A stretch of 64,000 nucleotides of DNA from Streptomyces musisoli (GTDB taxonomy: Bacteria > Actinomycetota > Actinomycetes > Streptomycetales > Streptomycetaceae). Below, piece after piece: positions 51,616-59,372 of the stretch (position 1 is the first letter of the stretch; every line of letters begins with the position of its first letter). Made by a program: the position numbers and the translations under genes. The stretch covers positions 240,303 to 304,302 of the forward strand of contig NZ_JAERRH010000010.1 in NCBI RefSeq assembly GCF_016741855.1, read 5' to 3'. The notes below the pieces were generated by a model. The model was not told the DNA's origin. It searched no databases and saw only the letters and a program-made list of their open reading frames with translations.

Positions 51616-51830
51616 TCAGTTCTCCTCGATGGGGAGTTGGGGCTGAATCGGGATGGCGGTCTGGTCGGGGTGGACGGTGGGCGTCGTGACGGCCGTGACC
51701 TGCGTTGGCATCCGACGGTGACGGGGCGTCGACTTGGGGATCAGGCCGAGCTTCTCGCCGCAATGCGGCCGTAGCCGCGGGCCTTGGACTCCTTCGTCCG
51801 GAGGATCCGCGGGCAGTAGCGGCACTTCAT
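51616..51830 (-). pseudogene. DUF6011-like zinc protein with a one-base frameshift
   Basis: The N-terminus MKCRYCPRILRTKESKARGY fits the DUF6011-type CxxC start. In the same frame it soon ends, but the expected continuation PHCGEKLGLIPKSTPRHRRM to the stop at 51616 is in the next frame. One C appears to be missing from GGCCCG (plus-strand GG near 51767-51770). Intact, it would be 71 residues. The same kind of single-C loss breaks the coat gene. Confidence 0.7.
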
Positions 51831-52132
51831 CGGCGTCTCTTCCGGCGGTGGGCGTCGAGGCTGGTCACTCCGGCCGGCAGGGCGGCGGGGAGGTCGAGTT
51901 GCTGGACGCGGGCGGTGCAGGTGGCGACGTGGGGCACGTGGAGTCGCTCCCAGCCGCATAGGGGGAGTTCGTCCGAGGGGCGGCGGGACCGTACGGCGCC
52001 GGTTCCGTCGCGCCAGACGGCGGTGTTGCCCTCGTCGTTGGGGTCGGGGTCGACGGCGAGGCGCTTCCCGGCCTCGGTGATGGTCCAGAGGATGGGGCGG
52101 CGGCAGTCTCGGCATGGGGTGACTGTCTTCAT
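51827..52132 (-). CDS. Small zinc-finger-like early protein
   Basis: A 101-residue protein starting MKTVTPCRDCRRPILWTITE with a CxxC near the N-terminus and further His and Cys (LPLCGWERLHVPHVATC). It is basic at the C-terminus. Family members are found in Streptomyces phages. Function unknown. ATGA overlaps couple it to both neighbours. Confidence 0.65.
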   Translation of the reverse strand: MKTVTPCRDCRRPILWTITEAGKRLAVDPDPNDEGNTAVWRDGTGAVRSRRPSDELPLCGWERLHVPHVATCTARVQQLDLPAALPAGVTSLDAHRRKRRR

Positions 52133-52413
52133 GGGGTGGCGGGTCGGGTGTGGGCCGCGAGGGCGCGGGCCTGGTGGACGTCGGGGGTGAGGGTGCAGGG
52201 CTGGTTGGGTGCGGCTTGGCAGATCCGCTCGGGGCACCGGGTTGACATGAGCCTGACCCAGTCGATCTGTCGGGCGGAGTGCACATCCCGGCGGCGGTCG
52301 ACGCTGCCGCGCTGGTTCGTGCACAGCTGGCCCGGGCGCGCCTTGCACCAGAGGCACTGCACGGCCATCGCGGCGAAGCGGTACGGCCTGCGCCGACGGA
52401 TGGGGGTCGTCAT
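52129..52413 (-). CDS. Zinc-finger protein with two CxxC-VHxxR modules
   Basis: A 94-residue protein with two copies of a module: CLWCKARPGQLCTNQRG then DVHSAR, and CPERICQAAPNQPC then DVHQAR. The same module appears once in the adjacent protein at 52410-53105. It is probably a small nucleic-acid-binding protein. Confidence 0.7.
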   Translation of the reverse strand: MTTPIRRRRPYRFAAMAVQCLWCKARPGQLCTNQRGSVDRRRDVHSARQIDWVRLMSTRCPERICQAAPNQPCTLTPDVHQARALAAHTRPATP

Positions 52414-53105
52414 GACGCCTCGGCCTCCTGCTCCTGGTCGTCCGTGCGGGCGAGGGCGGCAGCGGACGCGGCCTTAATGCTCGCCGCGGCGTGGTCGGGG
52501 TCGAGCAGCGGAAGGCCGGCGGCCGCGCGCTTGGTGTCTTCCAGGCGGATCGGGTGAACGTCGCGGCTTCGGCGGCCGCCGATGGTGCAGCTAGTGCCGG
52601 GGGCGGCTCCGCAGCGTCGGCAGGCACGGCCGCGGGGGTCCTTGGAGGCGTCACGGCTAGCGGGCATCTTGCCGATGGCGGCTCGGACGGCGGCTGCACG
52701 GCCCTCGTAGGGGCCATGATCAGCACCTGGGGGCAGTGCGAGACGATCAGCAGCCCCGAGGGCCCGGCTGATGCTGCTGGGCCCTGTGAGGCCGTCTCCA
52801 GCGGCTCGCAGGAGGGCACGGCGGGCGGCGATCGACTCGGCGCCGGTCTCCAGAGGGTTGCCGTCGTAGACGACGTGCGCCAGCTCGATGCGTTCCTCGC
52901 GTCGGGCCTTGACCTCGGTAACGATCTCGGCCGGGGAGATGAACGGCTGGCGGCGGGCGATGGCGATGACGGCGGCGCGGGCTTCATCGACGTCGTACGG
53001 CGCGAGGATTTCGCCCCAGACGTCGGGGGTGTACTCGCCGAACTTCTGGGCGGGGCAGGCGGCCTGGACGTACTCGGCGATCTGCACGGCTTCTTCTTCG
53101 GTCAC
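52410..53105 (-). CDS. Replication-associated protein with C-terminal zinc module
   Basis: A 231-residue protein coupled to the initiator gene by GTGA. The N-terminus (AEYVQAACPAQKFGEYTPDV, RRQPFISPAEIVTEVKARRE) resembles phage helicase-loader/replisome organiser proteins that follow an initiator. The C-terminus has CRRCGAAPGTSCTIGGRRSR and DVHPIR, the zinc module of the next protein. A helicase-loading role is inferred from context. Confidence 0.65.
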   Translation of the reverse strand: MTEEEAVQIAEYVQAACPAQKFGEYTPDVWGEILAPYDVDEARAAVIAIARRQPFISPAEIVTEVKARREERIELAHVVYDGNPLETGAESIAARRALLRAAGDGLTGPSSISRALGAADRLALPPGADHGPYEGRAAAVRAAIGKMPASRDASKDPRGRACRRCGAAPGTSCTIGGRRSRDVHPIRLEDTKRAAAGLPLLDPDHAAASIKAASAAALARTDDQEQEAEAS

Positions 53106-54064
53106 GGGGCTGCTCCTTCCTGGCGTGCTGCGGCGCGGGCGGCTGCGCGGGCGCGGGCGCGGTCGAAGATGGTTCCGCCGGCGGCCTGCTGGCTGGTGAG
53201 GGCGGCGGTTGGGGAGGCGGTGGTGTTCATGGCGCCGTTCACGACGCTGGCGAGGGTGGAGGGGTGGAGGTTCTTGGCCATCCAGATGGCGATGCCGCGG
53301 CGGATCCAGTCGGGGTGAATGTGGTCCTCGTCGAGGAGGATCCGGATCTCTTTGGAGAGCTGGCCGATGACGCGGGAGGGCGGTCGTTCGGCGCACCGGT
53401 CGAGCCATTCGCCGACGATCGTCTGGGCGGTGATGGGGCCTTCGGGGGCGGCGTCCTCGGCGTCGTCGACGGGCTCTCCCTCGAGGACCTCGTCTGGCGT
53501 GTCGTCGTGACCTTCGGTCGACGACCGGGGGTCGCCAAGAGAGTGAGGTCCTGTAGAGAGAGGAGAGTGAGTAGGCGTCCGGGATTCCCTGACACTGACG
53601 TCAGGGATTTCCGGACACTGAGACTCGTCAGTGTCCGGGTTTGGCTGACACTGGGCTTCTGAGTCAGTGTCCGGAGTTCCCGGACTCTGAGCCGAGTCAG
53701 TGTCCGGGATTCCCTGACCCTCAAGTCCGGGTTCAGGGTCATGAGTTCCCGGACTCTGATGCTCGTCAGTGTCAGGAAGTTCCGGACGCTGAAGCGGGCG
53801 GATCTTGTACTTGGCGGTGCCGTTCTTCTGGCCGGCCGCGACCTTCTCCAGGACGCCCTTTTCCACAAGAGCCTTGATCACCGCGTACATCTGGGCGCGC
53901 GAGACCTGCGCCCGGCGGAGGATCTTCGCGGACTCCACGGAGGACCAGGTGATCCGCGTCGAGTCCCGGGCATCGTCCGCCAGCACCGCGAGCGCAAGCT
54001 TCTCGCGGTGCGTCAACGTCGTCGGGGCGTAGTCGAGCACCTCGACGTACAGGCGGCTGCCCAC
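53102..54064 (-). CDS. Replication initiator with winged helix and internal iterons
   Basis: A 320-residue protein. Residues 10-90 form a winged helix (LYVEVLDYAPTTLTHREKLA; VSRAQMYAVIKALVEKGVLE), as in phage replication initiators. A repetitive middle (PDTDEHQSPGT-like units, residues 98-165) is encoded by DNA repeats. The C-terminus (EWLDRCAERPPSRVIGQLSK, IRRGIAIWMAKNLHPSTLAS) is a conserved helical domain. I chose GTG 54064, with AGGAG about seven bases upstream. It probably binds an origin within its own gene. Confidence 0.75.
   Translation of the reverse strand: MGSRLYVEVLDYAPTTLTHREKLALAVLADDARDSTRITWSSVESAKILRRAQVSRAQMYAVIKALVEKGVLEKVAAGQKNGTAKYKIRPLQRPELPDTDEHQSPGTHDPEPGLEGQGIPDTDSAQSPGTPDTDSEAQCQPNPDTDESQCPEIPDVSVRESRTPTHSPLSTGPHSLGDPRSSTEGHDDTPDEVLEGEPVDDAEDAAPEGPITAQTIVGEWLDRCAERPPSRVIGQLSKEIRILLDEDHIHPDWIRRGIAIWMAKNLHPSTLASVVNGAMNTTASPTAALTSQQAAGGTIFDRARARAAARAAARQEGAAP
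53581..53793. repeat. Iteron array inside the initiator gene, candidate phage origin
   Basis: GTCAGTGTCCGG occurs at 53627-53638, 53663-53674 and 53696-53707, with a near-copy GTCAGTGTCAGG at 53765-53776 and a weaker one near 53720, so the spacing is about 33-36 bp. Inverted copies (CCGGACACTGA at 53611, CCGGACTCTGA at 53680 and 53749) alternate with them. Iterons inside the initiator gene are characteristic of lambdoid-type phage origins. Confidence 0.75.
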
Positions 54065-54090
54065 GTGCTGTCTCCTAGGGGTGGTGGTGA

Positions 54091-54130
54091 CCGGTGGCCC
54101 GGCGGCCGGTCTCATCCGCCGGGCCACCGG
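54091..54130 (-). terminator. 15-bp hairpin between whiB-like and initiator genes
   Basis: CCGGTGGCCCGGCGG (54091-54105) pairs perfectly with CCGCCGGGCCACCGG (54116-54130). It lies just beyond the whiB-like stop codon, so the initiator operon probably has its own promoter or depends on readthrough. Confidence 0.65.
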
Positions 54131-54133
54131 CTG

Positions 54134-54565
54134 TCAGCGGCCGGCCGCGACCTTCGTGGAACCGGTGGCGCGGTACCGGGCGTAGGCGGCGTTGTTGGCG
54201 TCGTTGCACGCCTGGCACGGCGTCTCGCCCCTGCGGCGATGCCGGTTGTACGCCGACTTCGTGCCGCAAGGCGCCGGCGCCCGTCCCGGGCCGGGAGGGG
54301 CGTTCCGCTTCTCAACCGGCACCTGCTTGCGCCGTTCGGCGGCCACCGCCGCCCGCTGCGCCCCGGTGAGCCCGGCGATGATCCCGTCGCGCATGGTGTC
54401 CGCCGTCTGCGACTCGCGAGCGAGTACCGCTTCCAGGCATTCCGCTCGGACTGGACACTCGTCCAAGCAGATCCGCTTCGCCTCGGCCACGCTTCTCTTG
54501 CTGAACCAGAGGTCCGGGTCTTCGTGTCGGCAGGCGGCCTGGAGTTCCCACTCCCGCTCCATCAC
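54134..54565 (-). CDS. WhiB-family [4Fe-4S] regulator with zinc-finger tail
   Basis: A 143-residue protein. The four WhiB cysteines are Cys12, Cys33, Cys37 and Cys43 (ACRHED, RICLDECPVRAEC), with the turn motif GIIAGLT in place of the usual GVWGG. The tail (residues 99-135) contains CGTKSAYNRHRRRGETPCQA and CNDANNA, a module shared with the C-terminus of the adjacent HTH protein. WhiB proteins bind sigma factors and control development. A phage copy could redirect host transcription. Confidence 0.85.
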   Translation of the reverse strand: MMEREWELQAACRHEDPDLWFSKRSVAEAKRICLDECPVRAECLEAVLARESQTADTMRDGIIAGLTGAQRAAVAAERRKQVPVEKRNAPPGPGRAPAPCGTKSAYNRHRRRGETPCQACNDANNAAYARYRATGSTKVAAGR

Positions 54566-54656
54566 GGCTCCTTCCGGTCACTGATCGCGAAGGACCAGAC
54601 ATGATCAAACGGTCCGGACACCGAACTGGTGTCGCGATGACGGGCGTCGACGGGCG

Positions 54657-55184
54657 TCACGCGGCCACCCCCGGGGCGCCGACGTACGTGCCGTGCAACC
54701 GGTAGTGGCGGTCCGCCGCTGTGCGGGCCTTACGGCACGCATCACACTGCGGTTCCTTGCGTCGCTGATGCCGGCGATAACCGGGGAGCGTCCCGCACCT
54801 AACCGGCCCCAGCCTGACCGCGGAGTTCAGCTGCGCAGCCTGAGACCGAGTCCGGACCCGTGACAGGGCGTCGCACAACGGGGTCTCGTCCGTGGGGAAC
54901 CATTTCCGCAACGTCTGCCCGCTGACTCCGACGCGCTCCGCGATGACGGAGTAGTCGACACCCCGCTTGAAGAGGAGATCCGCCGCATAGGCGGCCTCAT
55001 CAGAACTGAGGGTCCATCCCTTGCGAACCCCGTTGATTGCCAGTTCCACGGCGACCAGGTCAAGGCAGATCACGCCGTCCGACGTGCCCATGAACACCGT
55101 CGGGACGGACAGCGTAGTGACGGGGATCCAGTCGCGATGACGGCCCGGGACGGCGCCGGTGACGGGGGCGTCGTGCGTGGTCAT
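54657..55184 (-). CDS. HTH protein sharing a zinc-finger tail with the WhiB-like protein
   Basis: A 175-residue protein with a helix-turn-helix (YSVIAERVGVSGQTLRKWFP near residues 90-115) and a C-terminal CGTLPGYRRHQRRKEPQCDA followed by CRKARTA. This tail is the same CGT-x-Y-xx-H-RR-x-E-P-C-x-A-C pattern as in the WhiB-like gene next door. The start is ATG 55184, overlapping the helicase stop by ATGA. Function unknown, probably DNA-binding. Confidence 0.65.
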   Translation of the reverse strand: MTTHDAPVTGAVPGRHRDWIPVTTLSVPTVFMGTSDGVICLDLVAVELAINGVRKGWTLSSDEAAYAADLLFKRGVDYSVIAERVGVSGQTLRKWFPTDETPLCDALSRVRTRSQAAQLNSAVRLGPVRCGTLPGYRRHQRRKEPQCDACRKARTAADRHYRLHGTYVGAPGVAA

Positions 55185-56656
55185 TCGCTCACCGCCGTCA
55201 CGTCGTGGACCCAGGCGAGCGCGGTGTCGTCGAGCTGCTCGCGGGCCCGGGTCACGGCGACGTAGGCCAGGCGCCCCTCCTCGCGGGGCAGGATCACCAG
55301 GCCGGTCGTCTGGTCTGGCTTCGGCGCCCGGAAGTCGGAGTGGATTCGGACGGCCGGCCACTCGCGGCCCTTCGAGCGGTGCGCGGTCGAAACGACCAGC
55401 TCGGCCTGCTGCTCCGAGCACAGCCCGTCCGCGGCCGCGACGATCCGCTGGGGCCCGTGCTCATCGATGAGCTTCACCAGGACCTCGAGGGAGCCGTCTT
55501 CCTCGGCGGCGTACTGGCGTACGTCGTCCCAGGAGGCGAACCCCATCAGCTCCGGGTGATCGGTGGGCTGGCCGCCCTGGAGGGCTTCGGCGGCCCAGGC
55601 GAGGCGCTTGATGTCGCCGCCGCCTCCGACCAGTGCGACCTTGCGGCCGGCGGCGAGGCCTTCCATGACGATGCCCATGGCGCCGGCGTTGCTGCGGCAG
55701 AGGATCGCGTCCGGTGTGTCGAGCGGGCCGACGGTGGACTCGGCGCCGTCCCAGCCGGTCAGACGGAGGGGGGCACCGATGAGCTGGAGCCAGAGGTTCG
55801 CGCGGGCGGCCACGGCCGGGCCGAACCGGAACGACTGGCTGAGGGTCAGTTCGGGGCAGCCGAGCTGGCCGACGAACTTCTGTAGGGCGTCGTTGGCGCC
55901 GCGCCAGCTGTAGATCTGCTGGGCGGAGTCACCGACGGCGATGCGCTGGGCGTGCTCCTGGGCGAGGAGGACCGCGGACAGAACGTCGTTGGTGTCCTGT
56001 GCCTCGTCGAGGAGGACCACGTCCGTGGGTATGCGCGGCCGGGAGAGGGCCCACATCTTCAGGTAGTGATCGTGGGACAGGTTGAGGACGCTGTCGTCGC
56101 GGAGCAGGTCTTCCCAGGCGGCCCGGGCGACCGGCAGGGCCAGGGCGACCAGCTCGGAACGGGCCCGCTTTTTCGTGAGTCCGTCGTACTGGGGGACGTG
56201 GCGTTCGGTGATCTCGTCGTCCGCGCTGTGGCACCAGCGGGTCACGGTGTCCAGCGCAATACGCATGATGATCTTGGACGTCATGGCCTTCTGCCCGCCG
56301 ATGTCCGTACGGATGGACGGGGTGGCGCCGATGATGCCGAGGATCTTCCGGACGTCGAGGGCTTGCGCGGCCTGGTGCGCGGTCTGGCGTGGCCGCTGAA
56401 GGCGAGCGCCGTACCGCGGGTCGAAGGCCAGGCCGTGCCCGGTCTTGCACAGGACCGTGCTCGGGAAGCTGCGACGGGCGTCGGCGGCGATGGCGCTGTT
56501 GTAGGCGACGTACGTCATCCGGCGGCGTCGGTCGGACCGGGCGATCATCTTCAGCGTCGAGGACTTGCCGCATCCCGCGCCGGCCTGGAGGACGAGGTCC
56601 AGCCCGTCGCCGTACGCGTTGACCGCGTCCGCCTGCTCTGGGGTGGGGTTCACCAC
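55181..56656 (-). CDS. UvrD/Fbh1-like superfamily 1 helicase
   Basis: A 491-residue helicase. Motif I is VLQAGAGCGKSSTLKM near residue 22, motif II is VVLLDEAQDTNDV near residue 215, motif III is AVGDSAQQIYSWRGA, and motif VI is LAYVAVTRAREQL near residue 470. It is shorter than UvrD and resembles the Fbh1-type phage helicases. GGAGG lies about ten bases upstream of GTG 56656. It would unwind recombination or repair intermediates. Confidence 0.88.
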   Translation of the reverse strand: MVNPTPEQADAVNAYGDGLDLVLQAGAGCGKSSTLKMIARSDRRRRMTYVAYNSAIAADARRSFPSTVLCKTGHGLAFDPRYGARLQRPRQTAHQAAQALDVRKILGIIGATPSIRTDIGGQKAMTSKIIMRIALDTVTRWCHSADDEITERHVPQYDGLTKKRARSELVALALPVARAAWEDLLRDDSVLNLSHDHYLKMWALSRPRIPTDVVLLDEAQDTNDVLSAVLLAQEHAQRIAVGDSAQQIYSWRGANDALQKFVGQLGCPELTLSQSFRFGPAVAARANLWLQLIGAPLRLTGWDGAESTVGPLDTPDAILCRSNAGAMGIVMEGLAAGRKVALVGGGGDIKRLAWAAEALQGGQPTDHPELMGFASWDDVRQYAAEEDGSLEVLVKLIDEHGPQRIVAAADGLCSEQQAELVVSTAHRSKGREWPAVRIHSDFRAPKPDQTTGLVILPREEGRLAYVAVTRAREQLDDTALAWVHDVTAVSE

Positions 56657-56684
56657 TGTGGTGCACCTCCTTTCTCGGGGGTGC

Positions 56685-56720
56685 GGGCCCGCCCCGCATG
56701 GGGGAAGTCGGGGCGGACCC
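56685..56720 (-). terminator. Hairpin between the AAA ATPase and helicase genes
   Basis: GGGCCCGCCCCG (56685-56696) and CGGGGCGGACCC (56709-56720) form a stem with one mismatch. It is downstream of the AAA ATPase gene (leftward). Confidence 0.55.
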
Positions 56721-56735
56721 GCGGTCAGTGGTGAA

Positions 56736-58067
56736 TCAGGCGGCGGTCTGCTGGTCGGCTGCGGCCCGGCGGGCCTCGTCCTCCAGGCCCTGGACCATCG
56801 CGGCGAACTCGTCCGGGGCGTTCTCGCGCTCGCCGTAGGCCGAGAGCGTGTCGAGCAGGGTCTTGGCCTCCTCCAGCGTCAGCTCGTTCGCGGAGCCGAC
56901 AGGGCGGCCGACGATCAGCGACGTGGCGTGCAGGCGGCCCTCGCGGCCCTTGACGTCCAGCGCGTTGAAGAGCGCGTGCATCATCCGCATCTGCGGGGCA
57001 GTGACGGGCGCCGGGCCCTGGTCCTGGGCGGCGGCGGCCGGCGGGGTGGTCTGACGCACGGCCGGTGCCGAGGCCTCTGCATGGGCTGCCGAGTGCGCGG
57101 ACGGGTCGGTGTGCTCCGTGCCGGTCGGCTGCCCGGTGGGCGGGCTCGACGGAGTGCCGGTGACGCCCGTCGTGACGGGCTTGACGGCCTGTCCGTACTC
57201 CTTGATGACGTTCCCGAGCTTCGCGGGCTGGCCGGTCTTCGGGTGCAGGAGGTCGGCACCGAGGAGACGCCGGTTGTTGGCCTGCTGATGCAGCTCCAGC
57301 GCCCGGTCGTACGTCAGGCCGTCGGCGGTCAGCTGGTCCACGATGACCTGGACGGGGTCGACGCCCTGGCCGAGCTGCTCCAGGATCGCCTCGGCGAAGT
57401 CCTCGCCCGGGTGGTGGACGGACACTCCGTCGAGGGCCGTGTACCGGGTCTTCGTGACGGTGCCCGTGCCCGCGATCATGTCGATCACGACGTCGAACTC
57501 GTACTCGGCGCCCTCGCGCTGCACGGTCTTGACGCCGACCTTCGTGACCTTCTTCCCCTCCATCTCGTAGTCGTTCTTCGTCCGCATCGTGACGATGACG
57601 TGGCCGGGGAAGTTCAGCAGGACGTCGAGCATGTCCTGCTCCAGGTCGTTGACCGGCGCCCACGCGGTGTACGAACCGCCGTAATGCCCGGGCTTCTTGG
57701 CCTCCTGGTCGACGCGGGCCAAGAGGCCGCCCTTACCCGCCCAGAAGTGGGACCAGGAGTCGATGATGAGGACGGCGATCCGGGCCTCCTCAGCGGCCTT
57801 GACCGCAGCGATCAGGTTCTCCGGGGAGCAGAAGGCCATCGGCAGGTGACGGAACTCGTGGGCCTCGATGTCGGGCCGGCCAGGGACGGGGGCGTACTTG
57901 AGCGCGGAGCCGCGCTCCGTGTCGACGACGCCGATCTCGCCGCCGTTGGCGAGCTTCTCCGCCATGCGGAGAGCGGTCTTTGTCTTGCCGGAGCCACCGG
58001 GGCCCTGGAGGCCGATGCGGGCCCGAGCGGTCTCGCGGGTCGCGGGGGCGAACGTGAACGTGGTCAT
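56736..58067 (-). CDS. AAA ATPase, Sak4-like recombinase
   Basis: A 443-residue protein. The first 250 residues are a RecA-like AAA_24 domain: Walker A GPGGSGKTKTALR near residue 22, Walker B AVLIIDSWSHFW near residue 95 and VVDTERGSALKYAP between them. The C-terminal 190 residues contain a Pro/Thr-rich linker and a helical module (MRMMHALFNALDVKGREGRL) that resembles accessory modules of phage annealing proteins. Sak4-type ATPases act with SSB in single-strand annealing. Confidence 0.8.
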   Translation of the reverse strand: MTTFTFAPATRETARARIGLQGPGGSGKTKTALRMAEKLANGGEIGVVDTERGSALKYAPVPGRPDIEAHEFRHLPMAFCSPENLIAAVKAAEEARIAVLIIDSWSHFWAGKGGLLARVDQEAKKPGHYGGSYTAWAPVNDLEQDMLDVLLNFPGHVIVTMRTKNDYEMEGKKVTKVGVKTVQREGAEYEFDVVIDMIAGTGTVTKTRYTALDGVSVHHPGEDFAEAILEQLGQGVDPVQVIVDQLTADGLTYDRALELHQQANNRRLLGADLLHPKTGQPAKLGNVIKEYGQAVKPVTTGVTGTPSSPPTGQPTGTEHTDPSAHSAAHAEASAPAVRQTTPPAAAAQDQGPAPVTAPQMRMMHALFNALDVKGREGRLHATSLIVGRPVGSANELTLEEAKTLLDTLSAYGERENAPDEFAAMVQGLEDEARRAAADQQTAA

Positions 58068-58360
58068 GAGGTGCTCCGGTGGCGCGGGTTCGGGATGGTG
58101 GGCTGGACGGGTGCGGCGGCCAGGTGGCGGATGGTGTTGATGACGCGCATGGCGGCGCCGTACTGCCGGCGCTTGCGTCGGAAGTCGCCGTCGGTGTCCG
58201 TGTCGGTCCGCCGGTACTTGTCGGAGAGTTGCTGCTCGATGGCGTCGGCCAGCTCGTCGCCGGTCTCCTTGCGGAGGTTGGCGAGCAGCTGTGCGGCCTC
58301 GCCCGGACGCAGGGCCCGGCCGGAGGTGAGGGCCTGGTAGGCGGTGCTGTACGCGGTCAC
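58064..58360 (-). CDS. Hypothetical early protein
   Basis: A 98-residue helical protein (AYQALTSGRALRPGEAAQLL, RRKRRQYGAAMRVINTIRHL). The start is GTG 58360 (GTGA overlap with the upstream stop) and it overlaps the ATPase start by ATGA. Function unknown. Confidence 0.6.
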   Translation of the reverse strand: MTAYSTAYQALTSGRALRPGEAAQLLANLRKETGDELADAIEQQLSDKYRRTDTDTDGDFRRKRRQYGAAMRVINTIRHLAAAPVQPTIPNPRHRSTS

Positions 58361-58617
58361 CGACGGACCTCCTTCCGGGTCTTCTGGACGGTGGCGGTCA
58401 GGTCCTCCCACCGGCCCTTGCCGTGGTGGAGGGCCAACGAGGTCAGCCAGCCGCGCTGCTCGTAGTCGCGCGCCCTGCGGTAGGCCTGCGCCTTGTCGGC
58501 GGTGTGGAAGTCCGCGGTCCTGCGGCCCTGGCCGGGGCCGAGCGGGAAGGTGTAGCGGATGACGTAGGCCCTGTCGTTGCGGGTTTGCTCCCGCGCGTGG
58601 TGCGTACGGCGCTTCAC
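58357..58617 (-). CDS. Small basic early protein
   Basis: An 86-residue basic protein beginning MKRRTHHAREQTRNDRAYVI, with aromatic residues in WLTSLALHHGKGRWEDLTAT. Possibly nucleic-acid binding. Function unknown. Confidence 0.6.
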   Translation of the reverse strand: MKRRTHHAREQTRNDRAYVIRYTFPLGPGQGRRTADFHTADKAQAYRRARDYEQRGWLTSLALHHGKGRWEDLTATVQKTRKEVRR

Positions 58618-59372
58618 TCGTCGGCCTCCGCGTCGTACTCAGAAGCCAGCTCAAGGGCCGTGACGATGTAGCCGGTGGTGGACTCCTCGTTCTGTCCCGC
58701 GACGACCACCAGCTCGGCAACGCCGTCTTCCTCGTCCTCGATCCAGTCGAAGGCGAGGGTGGTCGCCGTCGGCCACGATCGGCGTTCCGTCGCCTCGCAG
58801 TGCGCGCGGGCGGCCTTCGCGGTGCCGTAGTGGCCGAGGGTGATCCCGGAGTCCGGGTGCTCGGCGCGGTACACGAAGGTCGGCGCGGCCTCCAGTTCGG
58901 CGACCCGAGTCAGAAGCCAGGCGACGGCCGGGGCCACCCGCTCGTAGATCTCCACCTCGTCGGGAATCCGGCGGCGCTCGCCGTTCGGGGAGAGCAGACC
59001 GCGCATCTCCAACAAGTCGGCCTCGGCCTTGACCAGCCGGTCGCGACGCCGCTCGCGCTGTGCCACCAGGTCGGTGACTTGCGCCTCGGCGTCGAGCAGA
59101 CGGCGCAGGACCGGAGCCATCCGCTCACCCATGTACGAGGTGAGGTTGAGGCAGTAAAGGTCTTCCCACGTCGGGTGGGCGTGCTCGCGCCGGTTCTCCA
59201 CCGACTCGCCGAGCACCACCAAGAGGCTGTTCCGCGCGGGGCGAGCGTCACCCAGCTGCTTGGCGAGCTTCGCGCGCTCGTCGGGGGGCAACTGGAGTGC
59301 GTCCCCCATCGGCATCGGCAACGCTCCAAGAGAACGCACTGCGGCCTCGATGTCCTTGATCGGCTCGCTCAT
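58614..59372 (-). CDS. Hypothetical early protein with long coiled coil
   Basis: A 252-residue protein. The middle (residues 85-125) is coiled coil (RRLLDAEAQVTDLVAQRERR), the C-terminus is acidic. It contains DSGITLGHYGTAKAARAHCE, a phrase recurrent in Streptomyces phage proteins of unknown function. ATGA couples it to both neighbours. Confidence 0.6.
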   Translation of the reverse strand: MSEPIKDIEAAVRSLGALPMPMGDALQLPPDERAKLAKQLGDARPARNSLLVVLGESVENRREHAHPTWEDLYCLNLTSYMGERMAPVLRRLLDAEAQVTDLVAQRERRRDRLVKAEADLLEMRGLLSPNGERRRIPDEVEIYERVAPAVAWLLTRVAELEAAPTFVYRAEHPDSGITLGHYGTAKAARAHCEATERRSWPTATTLAFDWIEDEEDGVAELVVVAGQNEESTTGYIVTALELASEYDAEADE

